64,000 nt of DNA. Origin: Haemophilus parainfluenzae. Its GTDB lineage: Bacteria > Pseudomonadota > Gammaproteobacteria > Enterobacterales > Pasteurellaceae. The notes under the pieces were generated by a model. It did no database searches. It was not told where the DNA came from and saw nothing but the letters and a program-made list of their open reading frames with translations. Shown here piece by piece: positions 36,727 to 44,603 of the stretch (its first letter is position 1; each line of letters begins with the position of its first letter). The position numbers and the translations under genes were made by a program. The DNA lies in assembly GCF_014931415.1 (NCBI RefSeq), contig NZ_CP063121.1, forward strand, positions 1,364,001-1,428,000. The letters are read 5' to 3'.

Positions 36727-37334
36727 TTCACCACACTGAGCGCTGTTGGATACATTTTGTTTAACAATAAGACCACACCGACACTGACGATACTGTCGAT
36801 AATAAATACGGGGATATGTGATATCACCAGAAGCATGATCAGATCGCTATAGGCTTTACCTCCATCCAATGCTAAGACTAGAGAGGCGAGCAAGGCTGAA
36901 CCGCCAACACCGATTACACCAGCTCCAATTCCTGCTGTAATTTGAGTACGACGGGAATTGTCATGCTCAAGTCTTTTTGCAAATAGCCAATGTACAAGAA
37001 GAGCAGGTAATGCCATTATGCATAAATTGACACCTAATACGGCAAATCCACCAAAGGAAAAGAGCAGGGCTTGTAGGACTAATGCGATTAAAAAAGCAGG
37101 GAAAACAGCCCAGCCAAGAAACAGGCCGGCCATGCCGTTTAAGATGAGATGCACGCTACCAATGCCTACCGGTACATGAATGGTGCCAGCAACAAAAAAA
37201 GCAGCAGCAAACAATGCTGTTAGCGGCAATTGCTGCGAATTGAGTCGTTTAAGACCAATCATTACGCAGACTAATGCGACAGCTGCACCACCAAGCAATA
37301 CGGGTGTATGCAACACACCTTCCGATAAATGCAT
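36723..37334 (-). CDS. nikM: Nickel ECF-type transporter substrate-binding membrane protein
   Basis: CbiM/NikM-type S component that binds the metal. I choose the ATG at 37334, because this start gives MHLSEGVLHTP, with the His at position 2 and the nearby His9 that coordinate nickel in this family. An AAGGAAAG lies upstream. The product has 203 residues and about six hydrophobic segments, with NGMAGLFLGW as a family stretch. It begins one base after the nikL stop. Confidence 0.9.
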   Translation of the reverse strand: MHLSEGVLHTPVLLGGAAVALVCVMIGLKRLNSQQLPLTALFAAAFFVAGTIHVPVGIGSVHLILNGMAGLFLGWAVFPAFLIALVLQALLFSFGGFAVLGVNLCIMALPALLVHWLFAKRLEHDNSRRTQITAGIGAGVIGVGGSALLASLVLALDGGKAYSDLIMLLVISHIPVFIIDSIVSVGVVLLLNKMYPTALSVVK

Positions 37335-37335
37335 A

Positions 37336-37839
37336 TTATCTTTCCTTAGATTGCGACGCACGCGTCATTTTTGAGGCTCTAATCAATGCCCATAAGCCAA
37401 AAATACCAACAATATAGCCGATACCGCCAATAATATCGTGCAGGTAAATTTTGTCTTTTAATTTAGAAATATCTTCGCGGACCAACATCAATGCATTGTC
37501 ACTGTTATTAGTGGTTTGCGCAGATACTCTGTTGGCAACAATTGAGGCTCGATGTCCTTCTTCACCTTCTATCACTACTTTAATGGCACCTTCGGCAGTG
37601 GTATTGATCGGATAGGCAAATTGCCCATCGCGATCCGTTTTACCTTCCAATAGAGGGGAGTCCTGACCAGCTTGCAAAATCTCCATATAGGTTTCTGCCG
37701 CTGGGGTCATATCGGAATAATAGGCTTTGCCGGAAACTGTGCGTCCATCATATTGTGCAAAAACATGCAAACTATGAGCCAATGCTGATGGTGCGCACAG
37801 CCAGGTGAAAAGTGCGGTTAAAAATACAACTCTTTTCAT
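37336..37839 (-). CDS. nikL: Nickel transporter accessory protein NikL
   Basis: A 167-residue protein with an N-terminal signal sequence (ending SALA), a periplasmic beta-rich domain of the carboxypeptidase-regulatory type (KTDRDGQFAYPI near residue 64), and one C-terminal membrane helix (GGIGYIVGIFGLWALI). This layout fits NikL (CbiL in Actinobacillus pleuropneumoniae), an accessory subunit of NikMQO transporters. The first residue after the predicted cleavage site is His (AHSLHVFAQ), which may help bind metal. Confidence 0.85.
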   Translation of the reverse strand: MKRVVFLTALFTWLCAPSALAHSLHVFAQYDGRTVSGKAYYSDMTPAAETYMEILQAGQDSPLLEGKTDRDGQFAYPINTTAEGAIKVVIEGEEGHRASIVANRVSAQTTNNSDNALMLVREDISKLKDKIYLHDIIGGIGYIVGIFGLWALIRASKMTRASQSKER

Positions 37840-38522
37840 TATTTCGCGTCAAAAGTTAGCATATATTCAACACTACGTTTGTTATAGTCAGGGTTGTCTT
37901 TAACCGGCTCGTCAAATTCAGCCCAGACTTTGTTATAGCCCGCTTTAGGGGTGAATTGTGCAATACCTTTTTCATTGGTTAAGTTGAATGGGTGATCTTC
38001 GCCTAAACCCACTTTGATGCCTTGCACCGGTTTACCTTTTACTAACACAAGAATATCGAGTGGTTGTCCCGCTTTCGGTTCACTTTGTGGGATCAATTCA
38101 TAATCCATGTTGTGTGATTTATTTGCTTGCGCATCCCAGTGTAAAATCGCTTTGCCGAATTTGACTGGGTTAACACTGAGTACAGCTTCAGGTGCTTGCT
38201 GTTTGGTTTTCTCGACATATTTACCGCTTGGCAATTTTGACCAAACGCCATTATCAAAGCGAATAAATGCGATGGCAGCATCAGGTGCAGCAAAGTGTGC
38301 TTCGCCTTCTTTAAAGTTTACTGTGGCATTTTGCAATTGGCCTTTAGCATCAAGTAGGCGTACCGCTTTTAATTTACTTTGAGGATAGGTTTCGGTTTCC
38401 TCATGACCAAATTTAACTACATATTGCCCTTTTACATCCTTAACGGGCTCCAACCAAACATTATGTGCATTAGCGAGTGAAGTACCGAATAGTGCAGTGA
38501 TAAGTAATGCTGTTTTTTTCAT
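37839..38522 (-). CDS. nikK: Periplasmic nickel-binding protein NikK
   Basis: A 227-residue exported protein with a signal peptide ending ANA, and a mature N-terminus starting HNVWLEP, like DUF4198/NikK (CbiK) proteins that capture Ni2+ in the periplasm and pass it to NikM. It is the first gene of nikKLMQO; its stop overlaps the nikL start by one base. Transcription is expected from the MerR-type promoter at 38561-38591. Confidence 0.87.
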   Translation of the reverse strand: MKKTALLITALFGTSLANAHNVWLEPVKDVKGQYVVKFGHEETETYPQSKLKAVRLLDAKGQLQNATVNFKEGEAHFAAPDAAIAFIRFDNGVWSKLPSGKYVEKTKQQAPEAVLSVNPVKFGKAILHWDAQANKSHNMDYELIPQSEPKAGQPLDILVLVKGKPVQGIKVGLGEDHPFNLTNEKGIAQFTPKAGYNKVWAEFDEPVKDNPDYNKRSVEYMLTFDAK

Positions 38523-38560
38523 GGAAGTTCTCCTTTTCTAACATGTGAATACTGTGATAA

Positions 38561-38591
38561 AGTATAAAATATGAAGTAACTTCAGAGTCAA
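38561..38591 (-). promoter_or_regulatory. NimR-type promoter of nikKLMQO
   Basis: On the minus strand TTGACT (38586-38591) and TATACT (38561-38566) are separated by 19 bases, the overlong spacer typical of MerR-activated promoters. The spacer holds the perfect dyad TGAAGTTACTTCA (38572-38584). The divergent gene is a MerR regulator, so this is its expected operator. Confidence 0.9.
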
Positions 38592-38607
38592 GTGTAATTT
38601 TAAAAAA

Positions 38608-39021
38608 ATGAAAATTGGTCAGCTAGCCAACATTGTTGGCTGTACGGTGGAAGCCGTACGTTTCTATGAAAAACAAGGATTGATCGAACCCGCCAAGCGG
38701 ACAAGTGGTAATTTTCGCGTTTATACGGAAGAGCATTTGAAACAACTTTCTTTTATTTGTTATTGCCGCAGTTTGGATATTTCACTAAAAGAAATCAAAA
38801 TGTTGCTGAATCCGCAATGTGCCACTCAAGAGCAAGAAAGAGAAATCAATGAGCTGTTAGATCGACATATTCGAGAAGTATCAAAACGGATCCATGAATT
38901 AGCTCACTTACGAATTCGCTTAATTCAGCTCAAAGGTAAATGTAGCCATTTTGAGCAAAACAATGATTTAATGAATACTTTATTGCAGCACAGTGGCATT
39001 AATTTTGTGCCGCTAAAATGA
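38608..39021 (+). CDS. nimR: MerR-family regulator, probable nickel sensor NimR
   Basis: A 137-residue MerR-type activator. The N-terminal winged helix reads MKIGQLANIVGCTVEAVRFYEKQGLI, a dimerising helix follows, and the C-terminal part has two Cys (in NPQCATQ and KGKCSHF) and several His, including the final QHSG. It is divergent from nikKLMQO across an 85-bp gap that holds a 19-bp-spacer promoter. H. influenzae NimR is a known nickel-responsive MerR regulator of nikKLMQO in the same arrangement. Without context it could be read as a CadR/PbrR-like sensor. Confidence 0.82.
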   Translation: MKIGQLANIVGCTVEAVRFYEKQGLIEPAKRTSGNFRVYTEEHLKQLSFICYCRSLDISLKEIKMLLNPQCATQEQEREINELLDRHIREVSKRIHELAHLRIRLIQLKGKCSHFEQNNDLMNTLLQHSGINFVPLK

Positions 39022-39157
39022 TTTCTTGTACGAGTACCAGTAAAAATTTTTCAAACAACGTTTAAATATCGAACAACGAAACACAGAAATGCTGAAAATA
39101 AACATCAAAAAAGAGTAAAATTGGAACAGACTGCTTTTTTATTTTAAGGAGAAAATC

Positions 39158-39499
39158 ATGCATGAGATGTCTCTCTGTCAGAATATTATGGACATTATTG
39201 ATCAACAACAGAAAAAGCATGAAATCCATGAAGTGACAGATATTTGGCTAGAAATTGGGGCGCTGTCTTGTGTCGAGCAAAGTGCGGTAGAATTTTGCTT
39301 TGAAATTATGCGCAAAGATACCGTTGCTGAAAACTGTCAGTTACATTTTATTCATTTACCTGCGATTGCATGGTGCTGGCAATGTCAAAAGGAAGTTGAG
39401 ATTGAAGCCTATCAAGATTGCTGTCCACATTGTCACAGTGCATGTTTACAACGTCGAAGTGGCACCGAATTTAGAGTGAAAGAAATTGCCGTAAAATAG
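39158..39499 (+). CDS. hypA: Hydrogenase nickel incorporation protein HypA
   Basis: Nickel chaperone that works with HypB to load Ni into the hydrogenase large subunit. The 113-residue protein starts MHEMSL, with the nickel-binding His2, and has the zinc site of two Cys pairs (CWQCQ near residue 72 and CPHCH near residue 89). An AAGGAG lies eight bases upstream. It is separated from hypB by 186 bp that contain a 7-bp dyad, so hypA and hypBDE may have separate promoters. Confidence 0.95.
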   Translation: MHEMSLCQNIMDIIDQQQKKHEIHEVTDIWLEIGALSCVEQSAVEFCFEIMRKDTVAENCQLHFIHLPAIAWCWQCQKEVEIEAYQDCCPHCHSACLQRRSGTEFRVKEIAVK

Positions 39500-39608
39500 C
39501 AAGACGTCTAAATTGGCAAATTTAACCTGATCTTTTGGATATAAAATACGCTAACTACTTGATAGTATGTATTTATCTCTCTTCAAAGAATATATTTAAG
39601 ATAGAGAA

Positions 39609-39639
39609 TATGGTATTCTAACGCATGTGAATTACCATA
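39609..39639. promoter_or_regulatory. Dyad upstream of hypB
   Basis: TATGGTA (39609-39615) and TACCATA (39633-39639) are exact inverted copies 17 bp apart in the 186-bp gap between hypA and hypB, 47 bp before the hypB start. It may be an operator; the regulator is not recognisable. Confidence 0.3.
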
Positions 39640-39685
39640 GATTCTAAGTATTTACAGAATAAACGAAACATTATTGAGGTGACTT

Positions 39686-40492
39686 ATGTGTACAACCTGT
39701 GGCTGTGGCCATCCAGACCAAGTCAGAATCGGAGAATTACCGCATGTTCATAATGATTCCAATGCGCAACATGCAACAAAACTACCTAATTTTTCTCACT
39801 CCTCCTTCCGCATGCCAGACTCTCCACAACAAGAAGAAACCCAGCAACGGTTACTGAAAGTAGAACAAGATATTCTTGGTGCAAACAATCAATTAGCCGA
39901 TATGAATCGTCGCTTTTTTGCCAATCAACACATTTTGGCACTTAATCTTGTTTCAAGTCCAGGTTCAGGCAAAACAACCTTGTTGACGACCACGCTAAAC
40001 GCATTAAAAAATGACTATCCTTGTTATGTGATCGAAGGGGATCAACAAACAGAAAATGATGCGGATCGTATTCGTCAAACAGGTGTGCCAGCGATTCAAG
40101 TTAATACAGGCAAAGGTTGTCACTTAGATGCACAAATGATAGGTAATGCATTGGTGAAATTGCAGCCACAGGAAAATAGCCTGATGTTTATTGAAAATGT
40201 CGGAAATCTAGTTTGTCCGTCAGAATTTGATTTAGGTGAGCATGCCAAAGTGGTGATCTTATCTGTAACGGAAGGCGAAGATAAACCGCTAAAATATCCA
40301 CATATGTTTGCAGCCTCTAAATTAATGATTTTAAATAAAGTGGATTTATTGCCGTACTTAAATTTCGATGTGGAAAAATGTATTGCTTATGCGAAACAAG
40401 TGAATCCAACAATTGAGGTTATCCAGTTGTCTTCTCAAAGTGGAGAAGGGTTACAGCAATGGCTAGACTGGTTAAAAGCGCAAGAACGATAG
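39686..40492 (+). CDS. hypB: Hydrogenase nickel incorporation GTPase HypB
   Basis: GTPase that drives nickel delivery. The 268-residue protein has the N-terminal metal-binding motif CTTCGCG, a short His-rich linker ([10 protein letters not shown]), Walker [11 protein letters not shown] near residue 92, the metal-switch region with [12 protein letters not shown], and NKVD for guanine specificity near residue 215. It is first of the hypBDE unit, with nine bases to hypD. Confidence 0.96.
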   Translation: MCTTCGCGHPDQVRIGELPHVHNDSNAQHATKLPNFSHSSFRMPDSPQQEETQQRLLKVEQDILGANNQLADMNRRFFANQHILALNLVSSPGSGKTTLLTTTLNALKNDYPCYVIEGDQQTENDADRIRQTGVPAIQVNTGKGCHLDAQMIGNALVKLQPQENSLMFIENVGNLVCPSEFDLGEHAKVVILSVTEGEDKPLKYPHMFAASKLMILNKVDLLPYLNFDVEKCIAYAKQVNPTIEVIQLSSQSGEGLQQWLDWLKAQER

Positions 40493-40501
40493 GAGCATCA
40501 A

Positions 40502-41614
40502 ATGCAGTTTGTTGATGAATTTCGTGATCCTGAACTGGCTAAAAGTCTGTTACAGCGACTACAAAAAATAATGGAAAACCAACCGCACTTTACACCAGAA
40601 AATCCGTTATATTTGATGGAGGTCTGTGGCGGACATACTCATACTATTTTTAAATTTGGGTTGGATCGTTTATTACCCAAAAGCATTGAATTTATTCACG
40701 GTCCAGGCTGCCCGGTGTGTGTATTACCGATGGGACGAATTGATGTATGTATTGAGATTGCTCGTCGCCCAGAAGTCATTTTCTGTACTTTCGGTGATGC
40801 CATGCGAGTACGTGGACGTTTAGGTTCATTATTAGAAGCCAAAGCACAGGGTGCGGATGTTCGTATCGTTTATTCACCGCTTGATGCATTGAATATCGCA
40901 TCAAATAATCCAGATAAAAAAGTGGTGTTCTTTTCACTCGGTTTTGAAACAACCATGCCGAGTGCTGCAATTACCTTGCAACAAGCGAAAAAACAACAGG
41001 TAAAAAACTTTTTTGTGGTATGTCAAAATATCACTATCATCCCAACATTACACAGCTTATTGTCACAAGGACAAGTCAAAATTGACGGCTTTCTTGCACC
41101 AGGTCATGTAAGCATGGTGATTGGTTCTGATCCTTATCAGGAATTGTGTGATACCTACCATAAGCCTTTTGTAATCACTGGTTTTGAGCCTTTAGATATC
41201 CTACAAGCAATTTTAATGTTGGTGACACAGATTGTTGAAAAACGCTGTGAAGTGGAAAATCAGTATAAACGTATCGTACACCAACATGGCAATGAGTTAG
41301 CACAACAGGCAATCAGTGAAGTGTTCCGCTTGAAAGCCAGTAGCGAATGGCGTGGATTAGGCGAAATTGCCGAATCGGGCGTAGAACTGACAGATGATTA
41401 TCAATGCTTTGATGCAGAAGCGCATTTTGCTTGTCAGCCACATCAAGTTGCCGATGATCCTGATTCTCGTTGCGGAGATGTATTAATCGGCAAATGTAAG
41501 CCGGCGGATTGTCCATTATTTGCTAAAAAATGTAATCCTGACAATGCCTATGGTGCATTGATGGTATCTTCCGAAGGGGCATGCGCAGCCTATTATCAAT
41601 ATAGACGGGAATAA
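40502..41614 (+). CDS. hypD: Hydrogenase formation protein HypD
   Basis: Scaffold on which the Fe(CN)2CO group is built together with HypC. The 370-residue protein has the conserved MEVCGGHTHTIFKFG near residue 40 (active Cys), HGPGCPVCVLP near residue 66, and a C-terminal 4Fe-4S Cys set (SRCGDVLIGKCKPADCPLFAKKC shows the spacing). It starts nine bases after hypB and ends four bases before hypE. Confidence 0.96.
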   Translation: MQFVDEFRDPELAKSLLQRLQKIMENQPHFTPENPLYLMEVCGGHTHTIFKFGLDRLLPKSIEFIHGPGCPVCVLPMGRIDVCIEIARRPEVIFCTFGDAMRVRGRLGSLLEAKAQGADVRIVYSPLDALNIASNNPDKKVVFFSLGFETTMPSAAITLQQAKKQQVKNFFVVCQNITIIPTLHSLLSQGQVKIDGFLAPGHVSMVIGSDPYQELCDTYHKPFVITGFEPLDILQAILMLVTQIVEKRCEVENQYKRIVHQHGNELAQQAISEVFRLKASSEWRGLGEIAESGVELTDDYQCFDAEAHFACQPHQVADDPDSRCGDVLIGKCKPADCPLFAKKCNPDNAYGALMVSSEGACAAYYQYRRE

Positions 41615-41618
41615 AACA

Positions 41619-42632
41619 ATGACTGATTTTATTACAATGGCACACGGAAATGGTGGTGCCACAATGCAAGAGTTGATCCGCGATTATTTTGTTGAGGCAT
41701 TTGATAATCCGATACTTTCACAAGGCGAAGATCAGGCTCGTATTGCTTTACAAGAGTTAAATGCTTTAGGTGGAACATTGTCATTTTCTACCGATAGCTT
41801 TGTGATTGATCCGATTTTTTTCCCAGGTGGAGATATTGGTAAACTCGCTGTTTGTGGCACCGCTAACGATGTCGCGGTATGCGGTGCCGTACCAAAATAT
41901 TTATCCTGTGGGTTTATTTTGGAAGAAGGCTTACCACTAGAAACTTTAAAAAAATTGATTCAATCGATGGCAAAAGCCTGCCAGTCAGCCGGTATTCAAG
42001 TGGTTACCGGTGATACCAAAGTAGTACAAAAAGGCGCGATAGATAAAGTGTTTATCAATACAGCAGGTATTGGAGTGATTCCAAACGGACTCGATTGGGG
42101 CGTGCATCGTATTCAACCAGGTGATCAGATTATTGTGAGTGGTACTTTAGGTGATCATGGCGCAACCATTTTGAATTTACGTGAAAATCTTGGTATTCAA
42201 ACGGATTTACACAGTGATTGTGCTGTGCTTGCTCCACTCATTGATTGCATTCGTCCAATTGAAGGGGTGAAAGCTGTACGCGATGCGACCCGTGGTGGTG
42301 TAAATGCGGTACTTCATGAATTTGCACAGGCACAAAAAGTAGGGATTCAAATTGATGAAACGGTATTACCAATTCGTCAGGAAGTGCGCGGTATTTGTGA
42401 ATTACTCGGTTTGGATGCGTTAAATTTTGCCAATGAAGGCAAATTGGTAATTGTGGCGGACAAAGAAAAAACAGCTGAAATTCTGACCGCACTTCGTCGC
42501 CATCCATTAGGTGAAAATGCGACCGTAATCGGCGAGGTAACGACTGATGGTAAAGTTCGAGCAGTTGGTCTTTTCGGTCAAAGTCGTTTATTAGACTTAC
42601 CACGCAACGAACCTTTACCACGAATCTGTTAA
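41619..42632 (+). CDS. hypE: Carbamoyl dehydratase HypE
   Basis: Dehydrates the carbamoyl group made by HypF into the thiocyanate that supplies the cyanide ligands. The 337-residue protein of the PurM/AIR-synthase fold starts with MAHGNGGATMQELI and ends in the essential PRIC tail, whose last Cys carries the ligand. It is last in hypBDE. An uptake signal occurs near 42486 and a strong terminator follows. Confidence 0.96.
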   Translation: MTDFITMAHGNGGATMQELIRDYFVEAFDNPILSQGEDQARIALQELNALGGTLSFSTDSFVIDPIFFPGGDIGKLAVCGTANDVAVCGAVPKYLSCGFILEEGLPLETLKKLIQSMAKACQSAGIQVVTGDTKVVQKGAIDKVFINTAGIGVIPNGLDWGVHRIQPGDQIIVSGTLGDHGATILNLRENLGIQTDLHSDCAVLAPLIDCIRPIEGVKAVRDATRGGVNAVLHEFAQAQKVGIQIDETVLPIRQEVRGICELLGLDALNFANEGKLVIVADKEKTAEILTALRRHPLGENATVIGEVTTDGKVRAVGLFGQSRLLDLPRNEPLPRIC

Positions 42633-42635
42633 GCA

Positions 42636-42668
42636 AAAACCGGTTTAATTTAAAATTAAACCGGTTTT
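42636..42668 (+). terminator. hypBDE terminator
   Basis: A 15-bp perfect inverted repeat (AAAACCGGTTTAATT and its complement) with a very short loop, ending in TTTT, lies just after hypE and before the convergent HI1450-type gene. It can act in both directions. Confidence 0.9.
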
Positions 42669-42699
42669 AGTTTGTAAATTGATATGTGTGAGAAGAGTG

Positions 42700-43023
42700 C
42701 TATTTTTTCCAAATAACGTGGAATTCACGATCTTCTTCTCGGTGTGAAATTAAGAATTTCGCAAACACATCATCCATTTCATCTTTCTCATTTACTAATC
42801 CGACCCAAACTTCAGCAAAAGCCTCAGGATCGATTAACACCCCAATTTCTTGTTCCCAATCATCCGCTGTTTCGACAAACTCAACCGCACCACGATCTTC
42901 AAATTGCAGATTGAATAGCATAATATCAGCGGGATCGAGATTTTCCCCCGCCATCTCTAAGAAAATATCATAAGCAAGATCAATCGCTGCATCGGGATCG
43001 AGTTTTTGAATATCAGTTGTCAT
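42700..43023 (-). CDS. Double-stranded DNA mimic protein (HI1450/YciU family)
   Basis: A 107-residue very acidic protein, close to H. influenzae HI1450, whose structure suggested a DNA mimic that may bind HU. Visible family stretches are [31 protein letters not shown] and [16 protein letters not shown] place the start at the ATG 43023, preceded by AAGGAAAA; the frame extends 19 codons further upstream, but the shorter form equals the length of HI1450. It is a single gene. Confidence 0.9.
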   Translation of the reverse strand: MTTDIQKLDPDAAIDLAYDIFLEMAGENLDPADIMLFNLQFEDRGAVEFVETADDWEQEIGVLIDPEAFAEVWVGLVNEKDEMDDVFAKFLISHREEDREFHVIWKK

Positions 43024-43119
43024 TGGGTTTTCCTTCATTAAGTCAATTGCGCGTATGATACCGCAAGAAACAGAAAACAAAAAGTACGGTCAAATTCATC
43101 TATATTTTGCTTATAGTAG

Positions 43120-43979
43120 TTAAACCTCAACTCGTTTTCCTATATCTTTTAAATTAGAAAATTGCTCGAGTAATCGAGGGGCATCATCAAGGCTAATCGC
43201 AAATGTCCAAAGATAAGTAATTACTGCATAAATATGCCCAGCTTGCACACCTTTAGTTGTGGCTAAATTAACTACAGTGACGCCAAATAAAATAGCTGAT
43301 GCGATGCCAATCCATAAATAACCGCTTGCTTCACGATTAGATAAACGGATACGTAAATGAGCAAGCCAGTCATAATGTTTATTTAAGTGATAATTACTTT
43401 TTTGTTCAATTACGTGACTTCTTTTTCTAACCGATCGTTAAGCTTTAAATAAAGCAAATCATTGGTTTTTAAGTATTTAGGTAATAAAAGACCAAAAAAT
43501 ACCAATATTAGACAAGCCGTTATGCCTGACCAAAATTCTAGCCACAATAGCATTATAGCCGCACCAACGATGGAAAAACTCGACATAATTAATGTTGGTA
43601 GATGTTGTTCAAAAAAGTCCACAAATTGACGTGATAATGCTACACGAGCAGTAATTGCTGAGGTATTTAATCCTTTCTCACGTTGGCTAACGATAACTGG
43701 CACTGCAAGCTCTGCATAAATACGAGCAAAACTACGAGTATCTACAGCACGGCGAGCTGCACCAATTCCCCAAATGATAAGCACTAAAAGGGAATAGCTA
43801 AGTGAAAGCAACACATCACCATTCATTATTGCATTAACAGCAAAGCCCCCAAAAACGGGATAAGTAATAAAGAGAATGTTCTCTAATGTGACCAAGCTGA
43901 AAGTAAAGAAAAGACGTTTTTTGTTGTTTTTGGCGATTGATTTAATATTTTCTATCGCATTTGAAGTCATTTTAGTCAT
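43120..43979 (-). pseudogene. Six-TM ABC transporter domain protein, frameshifted
   Basis: The first frame encodes about 189 residues with four or so membrane segments (PVFGGFAVNAIMNGDVLL, then an ABC-exporter type membrane domain), ending at a stop at 43410-43412. The next frame continues at once for 98 codons to a stop at 43120, with the matching family tail (VIEQKSNYHLNKHYDWLAH, then two more membrane segments). A single-base shift near 43411-43420 therefore splits a gene of about 287 residues. There is no ATPase domain in either part. It is divergent from a MarR gene. The break could be a true mutation or a sequence error. Confidence 0.75.
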
Positions 43980-43984
43980 AAAAA

Positions 43985-44061
43985 TATAGTCCAATAATTT
44001 ACTAAATTGCATAAATTATAGTCTCAAAAGTTACTAAAATAAAGTAAATTTTAAGACTATA
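43985..44061. promoter_or_regulatory. MarR-type operator with three related arms
   Basis: TATAGTCTCAAAAGTTACT (44017-44035) and its inverted copy (44043-44061) match at 17 of 19 positions around a 7-base centre. A third arm of the same form lies in direct orientation at 43985-44006 (TATAGTCCAATAATTTACT). They fill the divergent gap between the six-TM gene and the MarR gene and are the likely binding sites of that regulator. Confidence 0.75.
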
Positions 44062-44115
44062 TTTTTATGTTTGAAATGATAGAATAAGACAAACAGAGAA
44101 AGTTGAGGGATAGAA

Positions 44116-44547
44116 ATGAATAATTTTGAGTTGCTTGGTAAGCACATTTCAGAAATTGATGAGGTGCTGGATACATGGATCGATCTTAAGTTTGCACTTA
44201 ATTACAATCATTTTGCAGTGCTTTATTGTTTAGCTAGTGCTGAAAATGGACAATGCACACAAAAGCAAATTTGTGATGAATGGTATATGCCAAAACAAAC
44301 GGTGTTTAATATTTGCAAAGAATTTCGAGAAAAAGGCTGGATTGAATTTTATCCGAGTTCAACAGATAAACGTGAAAGGATTATGCAATTAACAAATGCA
44401 GGTAAATTGCAAGCAGAACCGGTTTATAGAGCGACGACAGAAATGTTTGAGAACGCATTTAATATATTTGGAAAAGAGAAATCTTCTCAACTTTTTGCAT
44501 TAATGTCTGAATTTTCCCAAATCTGTCGAGATGTAATGAATAAATAA
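44116..44547 (+). CDS. MarR-family transcriptional regulator
   Basis: A 143-residue winged-helix protein. The HTH part is TQKQICDEWYMPKQTVFNICKEF at about residues 53-75, followed by the wing STDKRERIMQLT. It is divergent from the six-TM transporter gene and separated from it by a large dyad, so it probably represses that gene and itself. The inducer is unknown. It ends at a terminator built from two uptake signals. Confidence 0.85.
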   Translation: MNNFELLGKHISEIDEVLDTWIDLKFALNYNHFAVLYCLASAENGQCTQKQICDEWYMPKQTVFNICKEFREKGWIEFYPSSTDKRERIMQLTNAGKLQAEPVYRATTEMFENAFNIFGKEKSSQLFALMSEFSQICRDVMNK

Positions 44548-44548
44548 A

Positions 44549-44586
44549 AAGTGCGGTCAAATTCGCTGTTGTTTTTGACCGCACTT
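44549..44586. terminator. Uptake-signal-pair terminator between marR gene and ppc
   Basis: AAGTGCGGTCAAA (44549-44561) and TTTGACCGCACTT (44574-44586) form a 13-bp stem around 12 bases. Each arm is an exact uptake signal. It lies between convergent genes. Confidence 0.85.
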
Positions 44587-44603
44587 ACTTTTAGTTGCCG
44601 TAA

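Noticed and set aside
39128..39146. Sigma-54 promoter before hypA (TTGGAACAGACTGCT)
   Set aside because: The GG and GC elements are eight bases apart instead of ten, so it does not fit the -24/-12 spacing.
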